Source of the DNA: Mariniphaga sediminis
GTDB taxonomy: Bacteria; Bacteroidota; Bacteroidia; Bacteroidales; Prolixibacteraceae
Assembly: GCF_003573545.1 (NCBI RefSeq)
Contig: NZ_QWET01000005.1
Location: 186,001-250,000, forward strand
DNA length: 64,000 nt
Direction: 5' to 3'
Part shown: positions 17,397 to 27,177 of the stretch, one piece after another
Layout of the letters: each line of letters starts with the position of its first letter
Numbering within the stretch: the stretch's first letter is position 1
Translations under genes and position numbers: made by a program
The notes under the pieces: model-generated
Seen by the model: the letters and a program-made list of their open reading frames with translations, nothing else
What the model was told of the DNA's origin: nothing
Database searches by the model: none

Positions 17397-18113
17397 TTAC
17401 CGGATTATTTTGTTTCTCGGGACCGTAGCAATAAAATCTTTCAAATAGAACGGTTCAAAATATGCAACGTCCTCGAACTCATTATTGTTGTATTTTTCTT
17501 CAGCAAGTTTTATCATAAATCGTGCCGAAGCTTTTAGAGGCCCCCTGAACAGTGCATTGGGGTGGTTTAGGGCTGGCTTGCACTTTTCTGCTCCGTTTCC
17601 AAAAAATAAAACCGGATGTTGCTCCAGCCATTCCGAGAACGAATTTTCGTCGATAACTTTAGCCGAAACCGGTTCCAGTTTTTTCCCTTCTGAATTGAAT
17701 AACGCGGTGTAAACTTCCATGCGCCGGGCATCAATCATTGGACAGAAAAGGGCATTTTGAGGTTGATTTAATTCCGGAACATATTCCTTCCCATTTTGCA
17801 CCGTATATATTCCCAGTGCATCAAGGGTTCCTACCGCAATCAGCGGAATGCCAAGTGAGTAGCACAACCCTTTGGCTACCGAAACGCCAATACGTAACCC
17901 CGTGTAAGAACCAGGCCCTTTGCTTACAGCCACTGCATCAATCTCTTTGGTTTTAAAATGGTTTTCTTTTAAAATGTCTTCAATAAAAACGGTAAGAAAC
18001 CGGGAATGGTTCAGTCCCTCAAGACTTTCTTTTTCAAAGAGTACCTCTCCGTTGCGGGCGAGATTTACAGAACAAACTTCGGTAGATGTTTCAATATTTA
18101 AAATGGTTGCCAT
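17397..18113 (-). CDS. tsaB: tRNA threonylcarbamoyladenosine biosynthesis protein TsaB
   Basis: Non-catalytic partner of TsaD in making the t6A37 modification of ANN-decoding tRNAs. From ATG 18113 ('MATILNIETSTEVCSVNL') the protein is 238 residues. It has the ASKHA-type N-terminal fold with 'GLNHSRFLTVFIEDIL' (about 35), 'AVSKGPGSYTGLRIGVSVAKGLCYSLGIPLIAV' region (about 63-95) and 'CPMIDARRMEVYTALF' (about 123). It lacks the metal-binding histidines of TsaD, as expected. Start choice: upstream five residues read poorly. The gene is followed by DUF3108; TsaD and TsaE are not in the window. Confidence 0.92.
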   Translation of the reverse strand: MATILNIETSTEVCSVNLARNGEVLFEKESLEGLNHSRFLTVFIEDILKENHFKTKEIDAVAVSKGPGSYTGLRIGVSVAKGLCYSLGIPLIAVGTLDALGIYTVQNGKEYVPELNQPQNALFCPMIDARRMEVYTALFNSEGKKLEPVSAKVIDENSFSEWLEQHPVLFFGNGAEKCKPALNHPNALFRGPLKASARFMIKLAEEKYNNNEFEDVAYFEPFYLKDFIATVPRNKIIR

Positions 18114-18229
18114 AGTGTTCAATTTCAAAGAAAATGGAATAATGCGGGCAAAAATACTTATTTGTTTTTAAAGTCGGGATGGAATGATAACACCTTCTTT
18201 TATTGCTTTTCGATAAAGCGATTGTAAAA

Positions 18230-19885
18230 TTAACCTGATATTAGTTGCAGATTGCCGTTCAGCACAACGGCATCCAAAGCCATTTCGGTAGCGGCTGTTA
18301 ATGCATTGTCGACGGTATGCACTATAGGTTCCCCTTTCCGGTTGAATGAGGTGTTGATCAATGCTTTTACACTGTAATGTTCGTCAAGGTATTCCAGTAA
18401 ATCAAACAGAAAGGGATTTTCTTCCCGGTTAAAAAGGGTTTGAAACCGGGTGGAACCGTCAGCATGTACCACTCCGGCAATTTCTTCTTTTTTTTCAGGA
18501 AGGATTTTGAAATCAAGCAGCATATATTTTGAAAGCGGGTGGATCTTCTCTTTCCCGGTAAAATACCGGGTGTTTTTTTCCAGGGCAACCGGGGCCAGCG
18601 GGCGGTACCATTCGCGGCCTTTTTGGGACATGCTGATTTTTTGTGCCAGTTGCTTTGAGCCGGCCAGGGCCAAAATACTCCGGTTACCTAAGGCACGTGG
18701 ACCTGCCTCGCCAAAGCCGTTGCAAACACCGATAATTTTGCCATTTACCAGTAGCTGCGCTACTTCCCGGATGGTTTCCGGAGTATGTGATGCTGCATAA
18801 TTTTCAATATTCCAGTTGTTCAGGTAACTGCTATGCTGCTGAATAATTCCGTGTTTTTTCCATTCTAAAAATGCCGCGGCGCCGAGGGCGAGTCCGCTGT
18901 CTTCGGTACAGGGTGGAATGTAAACCCGCTTGAAAAGGCCACTTTCCACAATACGGGTGTTTGCAACTATATTCAGGGCAGAGCCGCCGGTGTAGTATAA
19001 ATTTGCTGCGCCGGTTTTTTCTGCCAATTCCTGAAGTTTCTGAATGGTTTTTTCTATGAATATCTCCTGAAGGGAAGCGGCTATATCCTGAATAAAACGG
19101 TGTTTTTGATCGAATGATTTAAGATCGATTCCAAAATCACTTTTCGCTTTTTTGAAAAAAACAGATGTTTTTCCCCAGATATCCTGAAAAAGATTATGCT
19201 GAAGAAGCCACTCTTTCAGCTCATGTTGCGGGGTTCCCCATCCGGCAAAGCCCATAAATTTTCCGGGAACAGCGTTTTGCTCGGGTAGTTTGGCCCCGAT
19301 AACAGAAAAAACCAGTGCATTGGCATTGTAGATAGTGCTGTAGGGTTTTAAATCCCAGTGGTACTCCAGCCATTTCAGGCCTCCGTTTTTGAAAAGCGCT
19401 GCCGAAAAATTACTCAGGCTGGCACCTCCGTCGAAGTGCACCAGCAGGCTGTTTTCCTCAAAATGTCCGAAAAAAGGAGGGCACGAAAAGAGGTGCGCTA
19501 ATTCATGATTTAAAACGTAGGCTTCCTTTTCCTGACCAAACCACCAGCATTTTCCTTTTTCCAGACCAGTGACCAGCGCCTGGTTTAGCGGGGCCTCAAA
19601 CCGGGCGTCTCCTCTTTGCGTCAGGAAAGTCCGTCCAACCACATTGTCCACAAAAACCAGATCATAATCCCTGCCCAGCCATTTTTTTTCTTTCAGAATT
19701 TTTTTTAAATGAATGTGAAGCGTGTTGTCTCTTTTCCGGCGCGAGATTCTTTCCTGCTGAAGAAATTGTTCTACCTTCCCGTTTTGCATAAAGGCCAGGT
19801 TGTGATCGTGGACATAAAAAGGATGTTCATATTCTTCCCGATCCTGAATTCCGTAAATGGCCAATGTGGGTTTGTTCTTTTTCAT
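18230..19885 (-). CDS. Carbamoyltransferase (NodU/CmcH-type)
   Basis: A 551-residue O-carbamoyltransferase from ATG 19885 ('MKKNKPTLAIYGIQDREEYEHPF'). The N-terminal ASKHA domain (about 1-350) binds carbamoyl phosphate and ATP through conserved histidines ('HDHNLAFMQNG', 'NHELAHLFSCPPF') and 'LLVHFDGGASLSNF', 'LYYTGGSALNIVANTRI'. The C-terminal YrdC-like domain (about 370-550) shows 'GFGEAGPRALGNRSILA', 'KGREWYRPLAPVAL' and 'ALINTSFNRKGEPIVHT'. The family decorates sugars or natural products with carbamoyl groups. There is no biosynthetic cluster beside it; its neighbours are DUF6427 and purD, so the acceptor is unknown, possibly a surface glycan. Confidence 0.85.
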   Translation of the reverse strand: MKKNKPTLAIYGIQDREEYEHPFYVHDHNLAFMQNGKVEQFLQQERISRRKRDNTLHIHLKKILKEKKWLGRDYDLVFVDNVVGRTFLTQRGDARFEAPLNQALVTGLEKGKCWWFGQEKEAYVLNHELAHLFSCPPFFGHFEENSLLVHFDGGASLSNFSAALFKNGGLKWLEYHWDLKPYSTIYNANALVFSVIGAKLPEQNAVPGKFMGFAGWGTPQHELKEWLLQHNLFQDIWGKTSVFFKKAKSDFGIDLKSFDQKHRFIQDIAASLQEIFIEKTIQKLQELAEKTGAANLYYTGGSALNIVANTRIVESGLFKRVYIPPCTEDSGLALGAAAFLEWKKHGIIQQHSSYLNNWNIENYAASHTPETIREVAQLLVNGKIIGVCNGFGEAGPRALGNRSILALAGSKQLAQKISMSQKGREWYRPLAPVALEKNTRYFTGKEKIHPLSKYMLLDFKILPEKKEEIAGVVHADGSTRFQTLFNREENPFLFDLLEYLDEHYSVKALINTSFNRKGEPIVHTVDNALTAATEMALDAVVLNGNLQLISG

Positions 19886-19893
19886 TTGAAAAA

Positions 19894-20880
19894 TTAGGAT
19901 AGGAATTGAAGGGCTACTACAATCAGCAGCAGGATAGCAAACAATAATTCTCTCCAAAACCGGCTTTTCAGGAAAACAAAAAAATTGGCGGTTAAAAAAG
20001 TTACGGGAATCGTTGAGATAACTAACATTTCCTGGGATGTGGCTGGCACAAAAACAAAACTAAATAGCGAACATACAAAAAGCCAGAAGAAGACCATTAG
20101 AAACCTGCGGGTGCTTACTTTTTTTGTATCGTATTGCTGAATAACTTTTATGCTGCCTAAGAAAGTCAGGAGCGCAAGGTAGCCTGCATAAATCTGCATG
20201 GGAAGGTTCGGCCTAAAATAGTTATTGGGGGAGATAATATTCAGCTCAAACGTTTTTAATAATTCAAGCATTTGATCCGAAAAAAAGGCATAACCGAAGG
20301 TGAAAACAAACGGAAGTAAAAAGCCGGCGGTGGCAATAACAAATTCACGCCACCTAGTTTCCCTTGAAAGGATTCCAATTCCCAGTAAAACAGCCGGAAA
20401 TAAAATAAACAGGTTGAAATAAAACAACGAAGCAATTGCCAGAAAAAAACCGGAGTCGAAAGCTGCTGAGTAAGGTTTTATCTGGTCGAAAGCACTAAAG
20501 AGCCGAAAAATAGCCACAAGCAAAAAAACGGCGCCGAAATATACTGGGTGCAATGTATGCATTCCTGTAAAACCACTTACCATGATAATGAACAGCGGCG
20601 CCGGAAGCATGGTTCTGACCCGGATAAAGTGATACCTGTTATTAATCTGAAGGATAATGAATGCCAGCAGGATTAAAAGAAGCAGGGCCAACAGGTTCTG
20701 TAAAAGCGGGAATTCTCCTGCCAGCTTATGTATTGGCGAATAGAGGAGATTATCGGTTTCACCGTTATAAAAAGGGTAGGAGTGCGGAAAAACAAAATTT
20801 TTCAACCAGAGCAACACTCCTGCTAACGGGAAGAGGATAAAGTTAACGGTACGGTTCGATTTGAGCGTTTCGAGTAACAT
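19894..20880 (-). CDS. DUF6427-like polytopic membrane protein
   Basis: A 328-residue inner-membrane protein with about nine hydrophobic helices. It looks like the Bacteroidota-specific DUF6427 family: N-terminal 'SNRTVNFILFPLAGVLLWLKNF', a short periplasmic loop 'HSYPFYNGETDNLL', and a C-terminal pair of helices. No catalytic motif is recognisable and the role is unknown. It begins one base after the purD stop and ends 8 bases before the carbamoyltransferase start, so all are on one message. Membership is by general resemblance only. Confidence 0.6.
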   Translation of the reverse strand: MLLETLKSNRTVNFILFPLAGVLLWLKNFVFPHSYPFYNGETDNLLYSPIHKLAGEFPLLQNLLALLLLILLAFIILQINNRYHFIRVRTMLPAPLFIIMVSGFTGMHTLHPVYFGAVFLLVAIFRLFSAFDQIKPYSAAFDSGFFLAIASLFYFNLFILFPAVLLGIGILSRETRWREFVIATAGFLLPFVFTFGYAFFSDQMLELLKTFELNIISPNNYFRPNLPMQIYAGYLALLTFLGSIKVIQQYDTKKVSTRRFLMVFFWLFVCSLFSFVFVPATSQEMLVISTIPVTFLTANFFVFLKSRFWRELLFAILLLIVVALQFLS

Positions 20881-20881
20881 A

Positions 20882-22150
20882 TTACAGGTCGAAACCTAAA
20901 TCTTTTCGGTAATATTTTTTTTCGAACTGAATGACTTCCGCATTCCGGTAAGAGATATTTAATGCTTCTGTCTTGTTGGCTCCCAGAGAACTTACTGCCA
21001 AAACTCTTCCGCCGGCAGTTACCGTATTTTTACTGTCTGATGTTGTCCCGGCGTGGAACACGATGCTGTCTGCCACTTTTTCAAGCCCGGAAATAACTTT
21101 CCCTTTTTCATAACTTCCGGGATAGCCTCCTGAAACCAACATGACGGTGACAGCCGTGCGGTCGTCCAGTTCAATTTGTTTTTCCGCAAGAGTACCATCG
21201 GCTGCTCCCACGAGCAAGTCAACAAAATCGGACTTCACCCGCAGCAGTACAGCTTCTGTCTCCGGATCACCCATTCTTACATTGTACTCAATAACAAAGG
21301 GATCTCCTCCCACATTAATCAGTCCGAAAAAGATAAAGCCATTGTATTCAATTTTATCTGCCTTTAATCCGTTTATGGTGGGCCGGATAACACGTGATTC
21401 CACCTTTGCCATAAACTCTGTATCCGCGAAAGGAACCGGTGATATGGCTCCCATTCCGCCAGTGTTCAGTCCGGTGTCGCCTTCGCCAATTCGTTTGTAG
21501 TCTTTTGCTTCAGGTAAAATTTTGTAATCTTTTCCATCGGTAATAACAAATACTGAGACTTCTACACCGCTTAAAAATTCTTCAATTACAACTTTACTGC
21601 TGGCTTCCCCAAACTTACCATCCAGCATTTCATTCAGGTTACTTTTGGCTTCATATAAATTGTCAATGATCAAAACACCTTTGCCTGCAGCTAATCCGTC
21701 GGCTTTTAAAACGTAAGGCGATGATAATGATTCGAGAAAGGAAAGCCCCTCGCTTATATTATTTTTAGTAACCGTAAAGTATTTGGCTGTGGGAATGTTA
21801 TGCCGAAACATAAAATCTTTTGCAAAGTCTTTGCTCCCTTCCAGCTGCGCCCCGGCCTTTTTGGGACCGACTATTTTTATTTTTTGGAGTTCCGGGTCTT
21901 CGGCGAAGAAATCGTGTATTCCCTCTGCCAAAGGAACTTCAGGGCCTACTACTACCAGATCAATTTGATTTTCCAGAATCGCCTCTTTTAGGTTTGGAAA
22001 ATCATTTACTCCTGTATTAATATTGGTTCCCAGAGAGGAAGTTCCTGCATTTCCGGGAGCAAAAAACAGGTTTTTTGCTTTTTTACTTTGTTTTATTTTC
22101 CATCCGATGGCATGTTCCCTGCCACCTGAGCCAACTATCAGAATATTCAT
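20882..22150 (-). CDS. purD: Phosphoribosylamine-glycine ligase
   Basis: Second step of purine synthesis: joins glycine to phosphoribosylamine with ATP. The 422-residue ATP-grasp enzyme shows 'MNILIVGSGGREHAIGWKI' at the start, 'VVGPEVPLAEGI' (about 73), 'GSKDFAKDFMFRHNIPTA' (about 105), 'VLKADGLAAGKGVLI' (about 147), 'GDTGLNTGGMGAISP' (about 225), the metal-binding 'YNVRMGDPETEAVL' (about 289) and the C-terminal 'GRVLAVSSLG'. It lies between DUF2723 (5-base gap) and DUF6427. The rest of the pur pathway is elsewhere. Confidence 0.96.
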   Translation of the reverse strand: MNILIVGSGGREHAIGWKIKQSKKAKNLFFAPGNAGTSSLGTNINTGVNDFPNLKEAILENQIDLVVVGPEVPLAEGIHDFFAEDPELQKIKIVGPKKAGAQLEGSKDFAKDFMFRHNIPTAKYFTVTKNNISEGLSFLESLSSPYVLKADGLAAGKGVLIIDNLYEAKSNLNEMLDGKFGEASSKVVIEEFLSGVEVSVFVITDGKDYKILPEAKDYKRIGEGDTGLNTGGMGAISPVPFADTEFMAKVESRVIRPTINGLKADKIEYNGFIFFGLINVGGDPFVIEYNVRMGDPETEAVLLRVKSDFVDLLVGAADGTLAEKQIELDDRTAVTVMLVSGGYPGSYEKGKVISGLEKVADSIVFHAGTTSDSKNTVTAGGRVLAVSSLGANKTEALNISYRNAEVIQFEKKYYRKDLGFDL

Positions 22151-22155
22151 ATTTG

Positions 22156-25100
22156 TTAGATCGAATTGTACCTTTCAATGTATTGTTGTGCAGAGTTGCC
22201 AATTTTTGTCGCCAACTCCAAATCGCCATTGTTTCTGGCTGTCCGTTCCATTCGCTGGAGATAAAAGAGGTTTCTCTGAATTTCTTCATTAATACTTTGT
22301 GTCTGTAAGAATTTCCTGTTCAGAGACATGAAGTAGCCCAGTTCATCCGTAAATGTATCGTGCGCGTCTTCAAAAATCTGACTTCCTTTTTCGGTAGCTC
22401 CGGCCCGGTAATAATTTTCAGCCAGTTCCAGAGCAAAATATTCATACGGAACAGTAGTGCTGGGAACCAGTTCAAAACAACGGTCAATAACGGCAATAGC
22501 CGAGTCTTTTTCCCCTTCTTTTATCAATCCGTCTGCCAGTCGGTTAAAACTGTTTCGAATGTTGGTCATCATCCTTCCGTTGTTTTCGTCGATGTACACA
22601 TCGGGGTCGTTCATATTTCCATATTCGAAGTGGTTCATGAGATTGTTATACATCAGATCCGTTGCAACTGTTCCAAACGACATCCTGTCGGGTGTTGTAC
22701 TTCCTTTGATCGGAACGAACCGGTAAGCAAACCCTTCTACCTGGAAATATTCCTGGAGGTTCATATATTTATCCCTGCCAACAGTGATAGCCCAGTAGAC
22801 CGGACGTTCCCAGTTGTTGGTGGCGAGGAGGTCGAGAATCATCATCTCATCCTTCGGAATGTAACCACGGTTGGAGAGATCAATGGTAATGGTGTCCACA
22901 ATTTTATCGTAATCTTCCGGTTTTACAACTTTATTCCGGATAACAGCTTCTTTGTCTATTTTGAAGTGTAATACCTTTTTGGGCAGAAAAGCAGCATTGT
23001 CGGCTTGCTGGAGTTTTGTGGCCGGATTATCATCAGAAATGAAATCAACCGCTTCCTTCAGTCCGATTGACTCACGGGAAATGCGCGGATTGTCCATAAG
23101 GTAAACAATATCACGAGTACCCTGCCTGTACTTTTCTTCATCCATTGAAAACGGCATCGGATCCGATTCGTAAGCTTTGAGGCGCATTTGGTTTATGTAC
23201 CAGTCGGTTTGCAAATAGCTGAGGTTGCAAACACGCACATCGGTGCGTACACCCTCTACCTCCTGGTTGTACCAGAGAGGAAATGTGTCGTTGTCGCCAT
23301 TTGTAAATATTATGCCGTTTGGCTGACAGGTTTTCAGATAGTTGGCACCCAAATCCCGGGCGGTATATCTGTCGGAACGATCGTGGTCATCCCAGTTTTC
23401 AGCGGCCATAATTCCCGGCACCAGCACAAGGCTCGCTATCCCTGCAACCCCACCTGCGCCAACGGCAGGCATAATTTTTTTCAATGTCTCGGAAATGGCA
23501 AGTACGCCCAATCCAATCCATATAGCAAATGCATAGAAAGAACCGGCATAGGCATAATCACGCTCTCTTGGCTGAAAAGGATATTGGTTCAGGTAAATAA
23601 CAATGGCAAGGCCTGTCATGAAAAACAGCAGGAAAACCACCCAAAGTCCTTTCTTACCTTCAGTTCCTTTGTTATACTGGAAAAAGATCCCAAGCAAACC
23701 AAGTAAAAGCGGCAGGAAATAAAAGGTGTTTCTGGATTTGTTGCCGGCAAACCGGGCCGGAAGGTGATCCTGGTCGCCAAGTCGCCACTCGTCTATAAAC
23801 TTTACCCCACTGAGCCAGTTCCCGTTCAAGACACCGCCATGCCCCTGGATATCGTTTTGGCGTCCGGCAAAGTTCCACATAAAATAGCGGAAATACATGT
23901 GCCCCACCTGGTAACGAAAGAAAAAACGCAGGTTTTCTGTAAAGGTGGGTTTTTCAATGGTTTCGGTCTGGCCTCCTTCGTTCCGGTGTTGTATTCTTTT
24001 CCCTTTAATATTTCCCCATTCCTTGTAGGCCTGTTCATGAGAAGGATTCATGTTGCTCCACATCCGGGGAAATATGGTTTTGAATTTTTCATCATAGTTG
24101 GGGGTTACCTTCCGATCAGTTTCTACATATTTCCCATCTATTTGCGAGTAAACAGGTTTCCCTTCAAGGTAACGTTCCCGTGGATTTAAAGGCGAGTTGT
24201 AATACTGCCCGTAAAACAACGGACGCTGTCCGTATTGTTCCCGGTTCAGATAACTCAGCAGGGAGAATACATCGTTCGGACTGTTCTGATCCATAGGGGG
24301 ATGGGCTGAAGAGCGGATGATAATCAGTGCGAACGAAGAATACCCGATAAGAATGACTGTTATTCCTGCTATCACGGTATTCCACAATACCATTTTTTTT
24401 CGGACAGTATATCGGATTCCATAAACAATGGCTGCAATGAGCAGCGCAATGTAGATTAACGCGCCTGACTTGTACGGCAATCCGAAAGAATTTACAAATA
24501 ATAGTTCAAACCAGGAAGCAATGGTTACTACGCCGGGAATGATGCCGTACATTATAATTCCCAGTAACATCACTGACCCGATAAGCACCCAGATGATACC
24601 TTTTCGTGTTACCTCGTATTTTTTAAAGTAATAGACAAAAACAATGGCAGGAATAGCCAACAGGTTCAGCAAGTGAACTCCGATGGACAAGCCAATAATA
24701 TAAGAGATAAAAATCAGCCAGCGGTTGGCATGGGGCTCGTCGGCAATATTTTCCCATTTCAGGATGCCCCAAAATACGATGGCCGTTAACAGGGACGAAG
24801 TGGCATAAACTTCACCCTCCACCGCCGAGAACCAAAAAGTGTCGGAAAAAGTGTAGGCCATTGCTCCTACAAAGCCGGCAGCCATAATGGAAATAATACC
24901 TCCTGTAGAATTACTCTCGGGAATCACTTTTTTGGCGAGGTGTGTAATGGTCCAGAAAAGGAACATAATGGTAAAAGCACTGGCCAAAGCCGACATAATG
25001 TTGATCATTCTGGCGGCATTTTCAGCTCCGCCAAACAGGGTGAAGAACCTTCCCAAAATCATAAAAACCGGAGCGCCCGGAGGGTGACCTACTTCCAATT

Positions 25101-25233
25101 TGAAGGAGGTGGTAATGAATTCGCCGCAATCCCAGAAACTGGTTGTTGGTTCGATGGTCATTAAATATACAACGGCTGCAATTAAAAATGCTACCCAGCC
25201 CGTTAACCGGTTAATCAGATTGTATTTTTCCAT
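22156..25233 (-). CDS. DUF2723 glycosyltransferase-like membrane protein with TPR-like tail
   Basis: A 1025-residue protein from ATG 25233 ('MEKYNLINRLTGWVAFLIA'); an upstream ATG would add eight unconserved residues. The N-terminal half (about 1-640) holds around a dozen membrane helices in the DUF2723 fold, related to PMT-type protein mannosyltransferases. 'IEPTTSFWDCGEFITTSFKLEVGHPPGAPVF' region at about 30-60 carries the acidic residues expected near the active site, and 'YLNQYPFQPRERDYAYAGSF' lies near 560. The periplasmic C-terminal half ends in helical TPR-like repeats (about 885-1020). In Bacteroidota such proteins are suspected to glycosylate or assemble envelope components; this is inference. 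It heads a leftward operon with purD. Confidence 0.85.
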   Translation of the reverse strand: MEKYNLINRLTGWVAFLIAAVVYLMTIEPTTSFWDCGEFITTSFKLEVGHPPGAPVFMILGRFFTLFGGAENAARMINIMSALASAFTIMFLFWTITHLAKKVIPESNSTGGIISIMAAGFVGAMAYTFSDTFWFSAVEGEVYATSSLLTAIVFWGILKWENIADEPHANRWLIFISYIIGLSIGVHLLNLLAIPAIVFVYYFKKYEVTRKGIIWVLIGSVMLLGIIMYGIIPGVVTIASWFELLFVNSFGLPYKSGALIYIALLIAAIVYGIRYTVRKKMVLWNTVIAGITVILIGYSSFALIIIRSSAHPPMDQNSPNDVFSLLSYLNREQYGQRPLFYGQYYNSPLNPRERYLEGKPVYSQIDGKYVETDRKVTPNYDEKFKTIFPRMWSNMNPSHEQAYKEWGNIKGKRIQHRNEGGQTETIEKPTFTENLRFFFRYQVGHMYFRYFMWNFAGRQNDIQGHGGVLNGNWLSGVKFIDEWRLGDQDHLPARFAGNKSRNTFYFLPLLLGLLGIFFQYNKGTEGKKGLWVVFLLFFMTGLAIVIYLNQYPFQPRERDYAYAGSFYAFAIWIGLGVLAISETLKKIMPAVGAGGVAGIASLVLVPGIMAAENWDDHDRSDRYTARDLGANYLKTCQPNGIIFTNGDNDTFPLWYNQEVEGVRTDVRVCNLSYLQTDWYINQMRLKAYESDPMPFSMDEEKYRQGTRDIVYLMDNPRISRESIGLKEAVDFISDDNPATKLQQADNAAFLPKKVLHFKIDKEAVIRNKVVKPEDYDKIVDTITIDLSNRGYIPKDEMMILDLLATNNWERPVYWAITVGRDKYMNLQEYFQVEGFAYRFVPIKGSTTPDRMSFGTVATDLMYNNLMNHFEYGNMNDPDVYIDENNGRMMTNIRNSFNRLADGLIKEGEKDSAIAVIDRCFELVPSTTVPYEYFALELAENYYRAGATEKGSQIFEDAHDTFTDELGYFMSLNRKFLQTQSINEEIQRNLFYLQRMERTARNNGDLELATKIGNSAQQYIERYNSI

Positions 25234-25376
25234 TTGACACTGTTTTCTTTTACACAAATATTATCAGAGAGGTTCTCAGTTGCGAAGATAGTTGTTTTGC
25301 ATAAAACTGTGCTATTCGAATGGAATTTTCAACCCGCTCTCCCTAATCCGGCAGGCCTTATTCTTTATTGAGTAAT

Positions 25377-26306
25377 TTATTTAAGCCGGATGCCTAACAG
25401 AAATTCATGCATATTCAGCCCAGAACTATTAAATATTTTTGTAAAGGTATAGCTGTAACCTACCCTGAACCTTTTTATAATATCAAATCCAATCAAGAGT
25501 GAATGGAGGTCATTTAAATTTAAGTTATTATACCCTCCCCACAGGAATTCATTGTATTAGAGAAATATCCCCGGATAAAAATCAGTTTTTCCATCCAGAA
25601 AATCCACCATTAAATAGGGGTCAATTGCTACTTTTTTAATGGCAGAAAATTTGTATGCCCCCATGGCTGAGAAATAGGAGGGGATAGTTATTTCAAAATC
25701 AGCATCTTGTTTTTGTTTTAATTTTTGAAGTCTGACATAACTTATTCCCAAATCGAATTTATCTGATTGCAGCCATAGTCCCAGGCCTGTTTTTACATAT
25801 TTATTTATAAATGATGTTTGTTCAAAAGAACGGAAACTGTCATTGTTCCCGTTAAAACTATATTGGTCAGACGTATTTGGATTTGGGATTAATTCATAAG
25901 AAGCTAATTTGGTTTCATATTTTCTTACCCCGGTTGATACGCCAATGTTTAATGTTCCCAGGTTTTTCAGGGGGAGGGAATAGGCATAGCTTATCCCCAG
26001 AATTGATATTTTTTCATTCCCAAATTTTTCTCTTATATAATCCAGTCCGATTGTGCCGGTTTGGGGAGTAATCTCATAATCAGCACCAACCATAAAGCCT
26101 GACAGGTTGTTCTCTCCCAGATCGGAAAAATTGTAACTTCCAAACAACCAATCTGAAGGGGAGCCTATTGCCGCCGGGTTTTTAATGGATATTCCGTGCC
26201 AGTAAGCTTTTTCCTGGGAATTGGCATTTAAACAGGGAAACAGGCATAAAATAGTTGCAAATAACTTTAATATACTTTGAGGGAAGACGAAACCTGCCTT
26301 TTTCAT
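25377..26306 (-). pseudogene. PorP/SprF-family membrane protein interrupted by an in-frame TAA
   Basis: The PorP/SprF family are outer-membrane beta-barrel partners of type IX secretion and gliding adhesins. The readable start (26306) gives a signal peptide (about residues 1-30), then 'KNPAAIGS', 'TIGLDYIREKF' and 'ISILGISYAYSLPLKNLGTLNIG'. At 25557-25559 a TAA stops the frame after 249 residues. The same frame continues for another 59 codons to TAA at 25377-25379 and contains the family's C-terminal hallmark ('RFRVGYSYTFTK', then 'NMHEFLLGIRLK'). Joined, the product is about 309 residues, the usual family length. A single CAA-to-TAA change would explain it. The gene is therefore probably inactive, or read through, or a sequencing error. 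Confidence 0.85.
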
Positions 26307-26424
26307 TTTTTGGTTTTTTAGAATGAATGAGAATTAGGATTTAAAAGTAATATTTTTTTTATTTCAACCGTTTAATCATTTGAATTGCCGGGGATATTTT
26401 TTGATAGGAAATAGTTTAAGTGAA

Positions 26425-27177
26425 TTATTTCTTCAGCATAATTCCCGACACTAACCTGCCCGTTTCAATCCCCTCCCGGCGGGCCGAAAAATACTTCTCC
26501 TTTTCATGGAATGTGCATTCTCCGAAAATTTGAATATTGGGGGAAGATAAACCAGTGTCCAGTAAAATCTGCCGGTTAGCTTCCCAAAGGTTAAAATGAA
26601 ATTTGCCCCATACATTTTTTTTCAGAGAGGAAGATGCATTAGGGATATTTTCGAGCGCAGCTTCTACTACTTCAGTACCTACTTCGTAAACTTCGGGACC
26701 AATGGAAGGGCCAATAACCGCAAGGATGTCGGAAGGCGAAGTTTTATAGGAGGCTGTTAATTTACGAACAGCCTTTTCCACTATTTTTTGTACCGTTCCC
26801 CGCCATCCGGCATGAATAGCAGCTATTGTCTTTCTTTTTGTGTCAAAAAGCAAAACCGGAACACAATCTGCCGTTTGAACACACAGGCAAATTTCCGGCT
26901 GGTTGGTGACCAAAGCATCCGTTTCCTGCAATTCTTTCTCGGGGAGTCTTAAAATCCGGGCCACACAATCTGTATGCGTTTGTCTTGGGAAAACAAGTTG
27001 TTTGGCTGTTATTCCCAGCATTCCGGCCAGGTTTTCCCGGTTCTCTTGCGTTCCTTGCCCCCTGTTGCCGGTAAAGCGAGGCATCTCGTTGCCTGGAAAT
27101 GTTTGCCTGAGGGTTGTAAATGCCTTTATTTCTTTAAATGAATCAAAAATCGGGTAAGAAATCAGGTGCTTATCCAT
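26425..27177 (-). CDS. pgeF: Peptidoglycan editing factor PgeF (YfiH/laccase-domain family)
   Basis: A 250-residue cytoplasmic protein of the YfiH/DUF152 multicopper-laccase-fold family. In E. coli it removes wrongly incorporated L-Ser from peptidoglycan precursors; purine-nucleoside phosphorylase or deaminase activity is reported for relatives. The Zn-binding and active-site residues are in 'FPRQTHTDCVARI' (His near 68), 'CLCVQTADCVPVLLFD' (Cys near 103) and 'IAAIHAGWRGTVQKI' (His near 121). From ATG 27177 it overlaps the last bases of the upstream Crp/Fnr gene (CATGGATAA), so expression is coupled. An upstream in-frame ATG at 27192 would add five residues. Confidence 0.88.
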   Translation of the reverse strand: MDKHLISYPIFDSFKEIKAFTTLRQTFPGNEMPRFTGNRGQGTQENRENLAGMLGITAKQLVFPRQTHTDCVARILRLPEKELQETDALVTNQPEICLCVQTADCVPVLLFDTKRKTIAAIHAGWRGTVQKIVEKAVRKLTASYKTSPSDILAVIGPSIGPEVYEVGTEVVEAALENIPNASSSLKKNVWGKFHFNLWEANRQILLDTGLSSPNIQIFGECTFHEKEKYFSARREGIETGRLVSGIMLKK

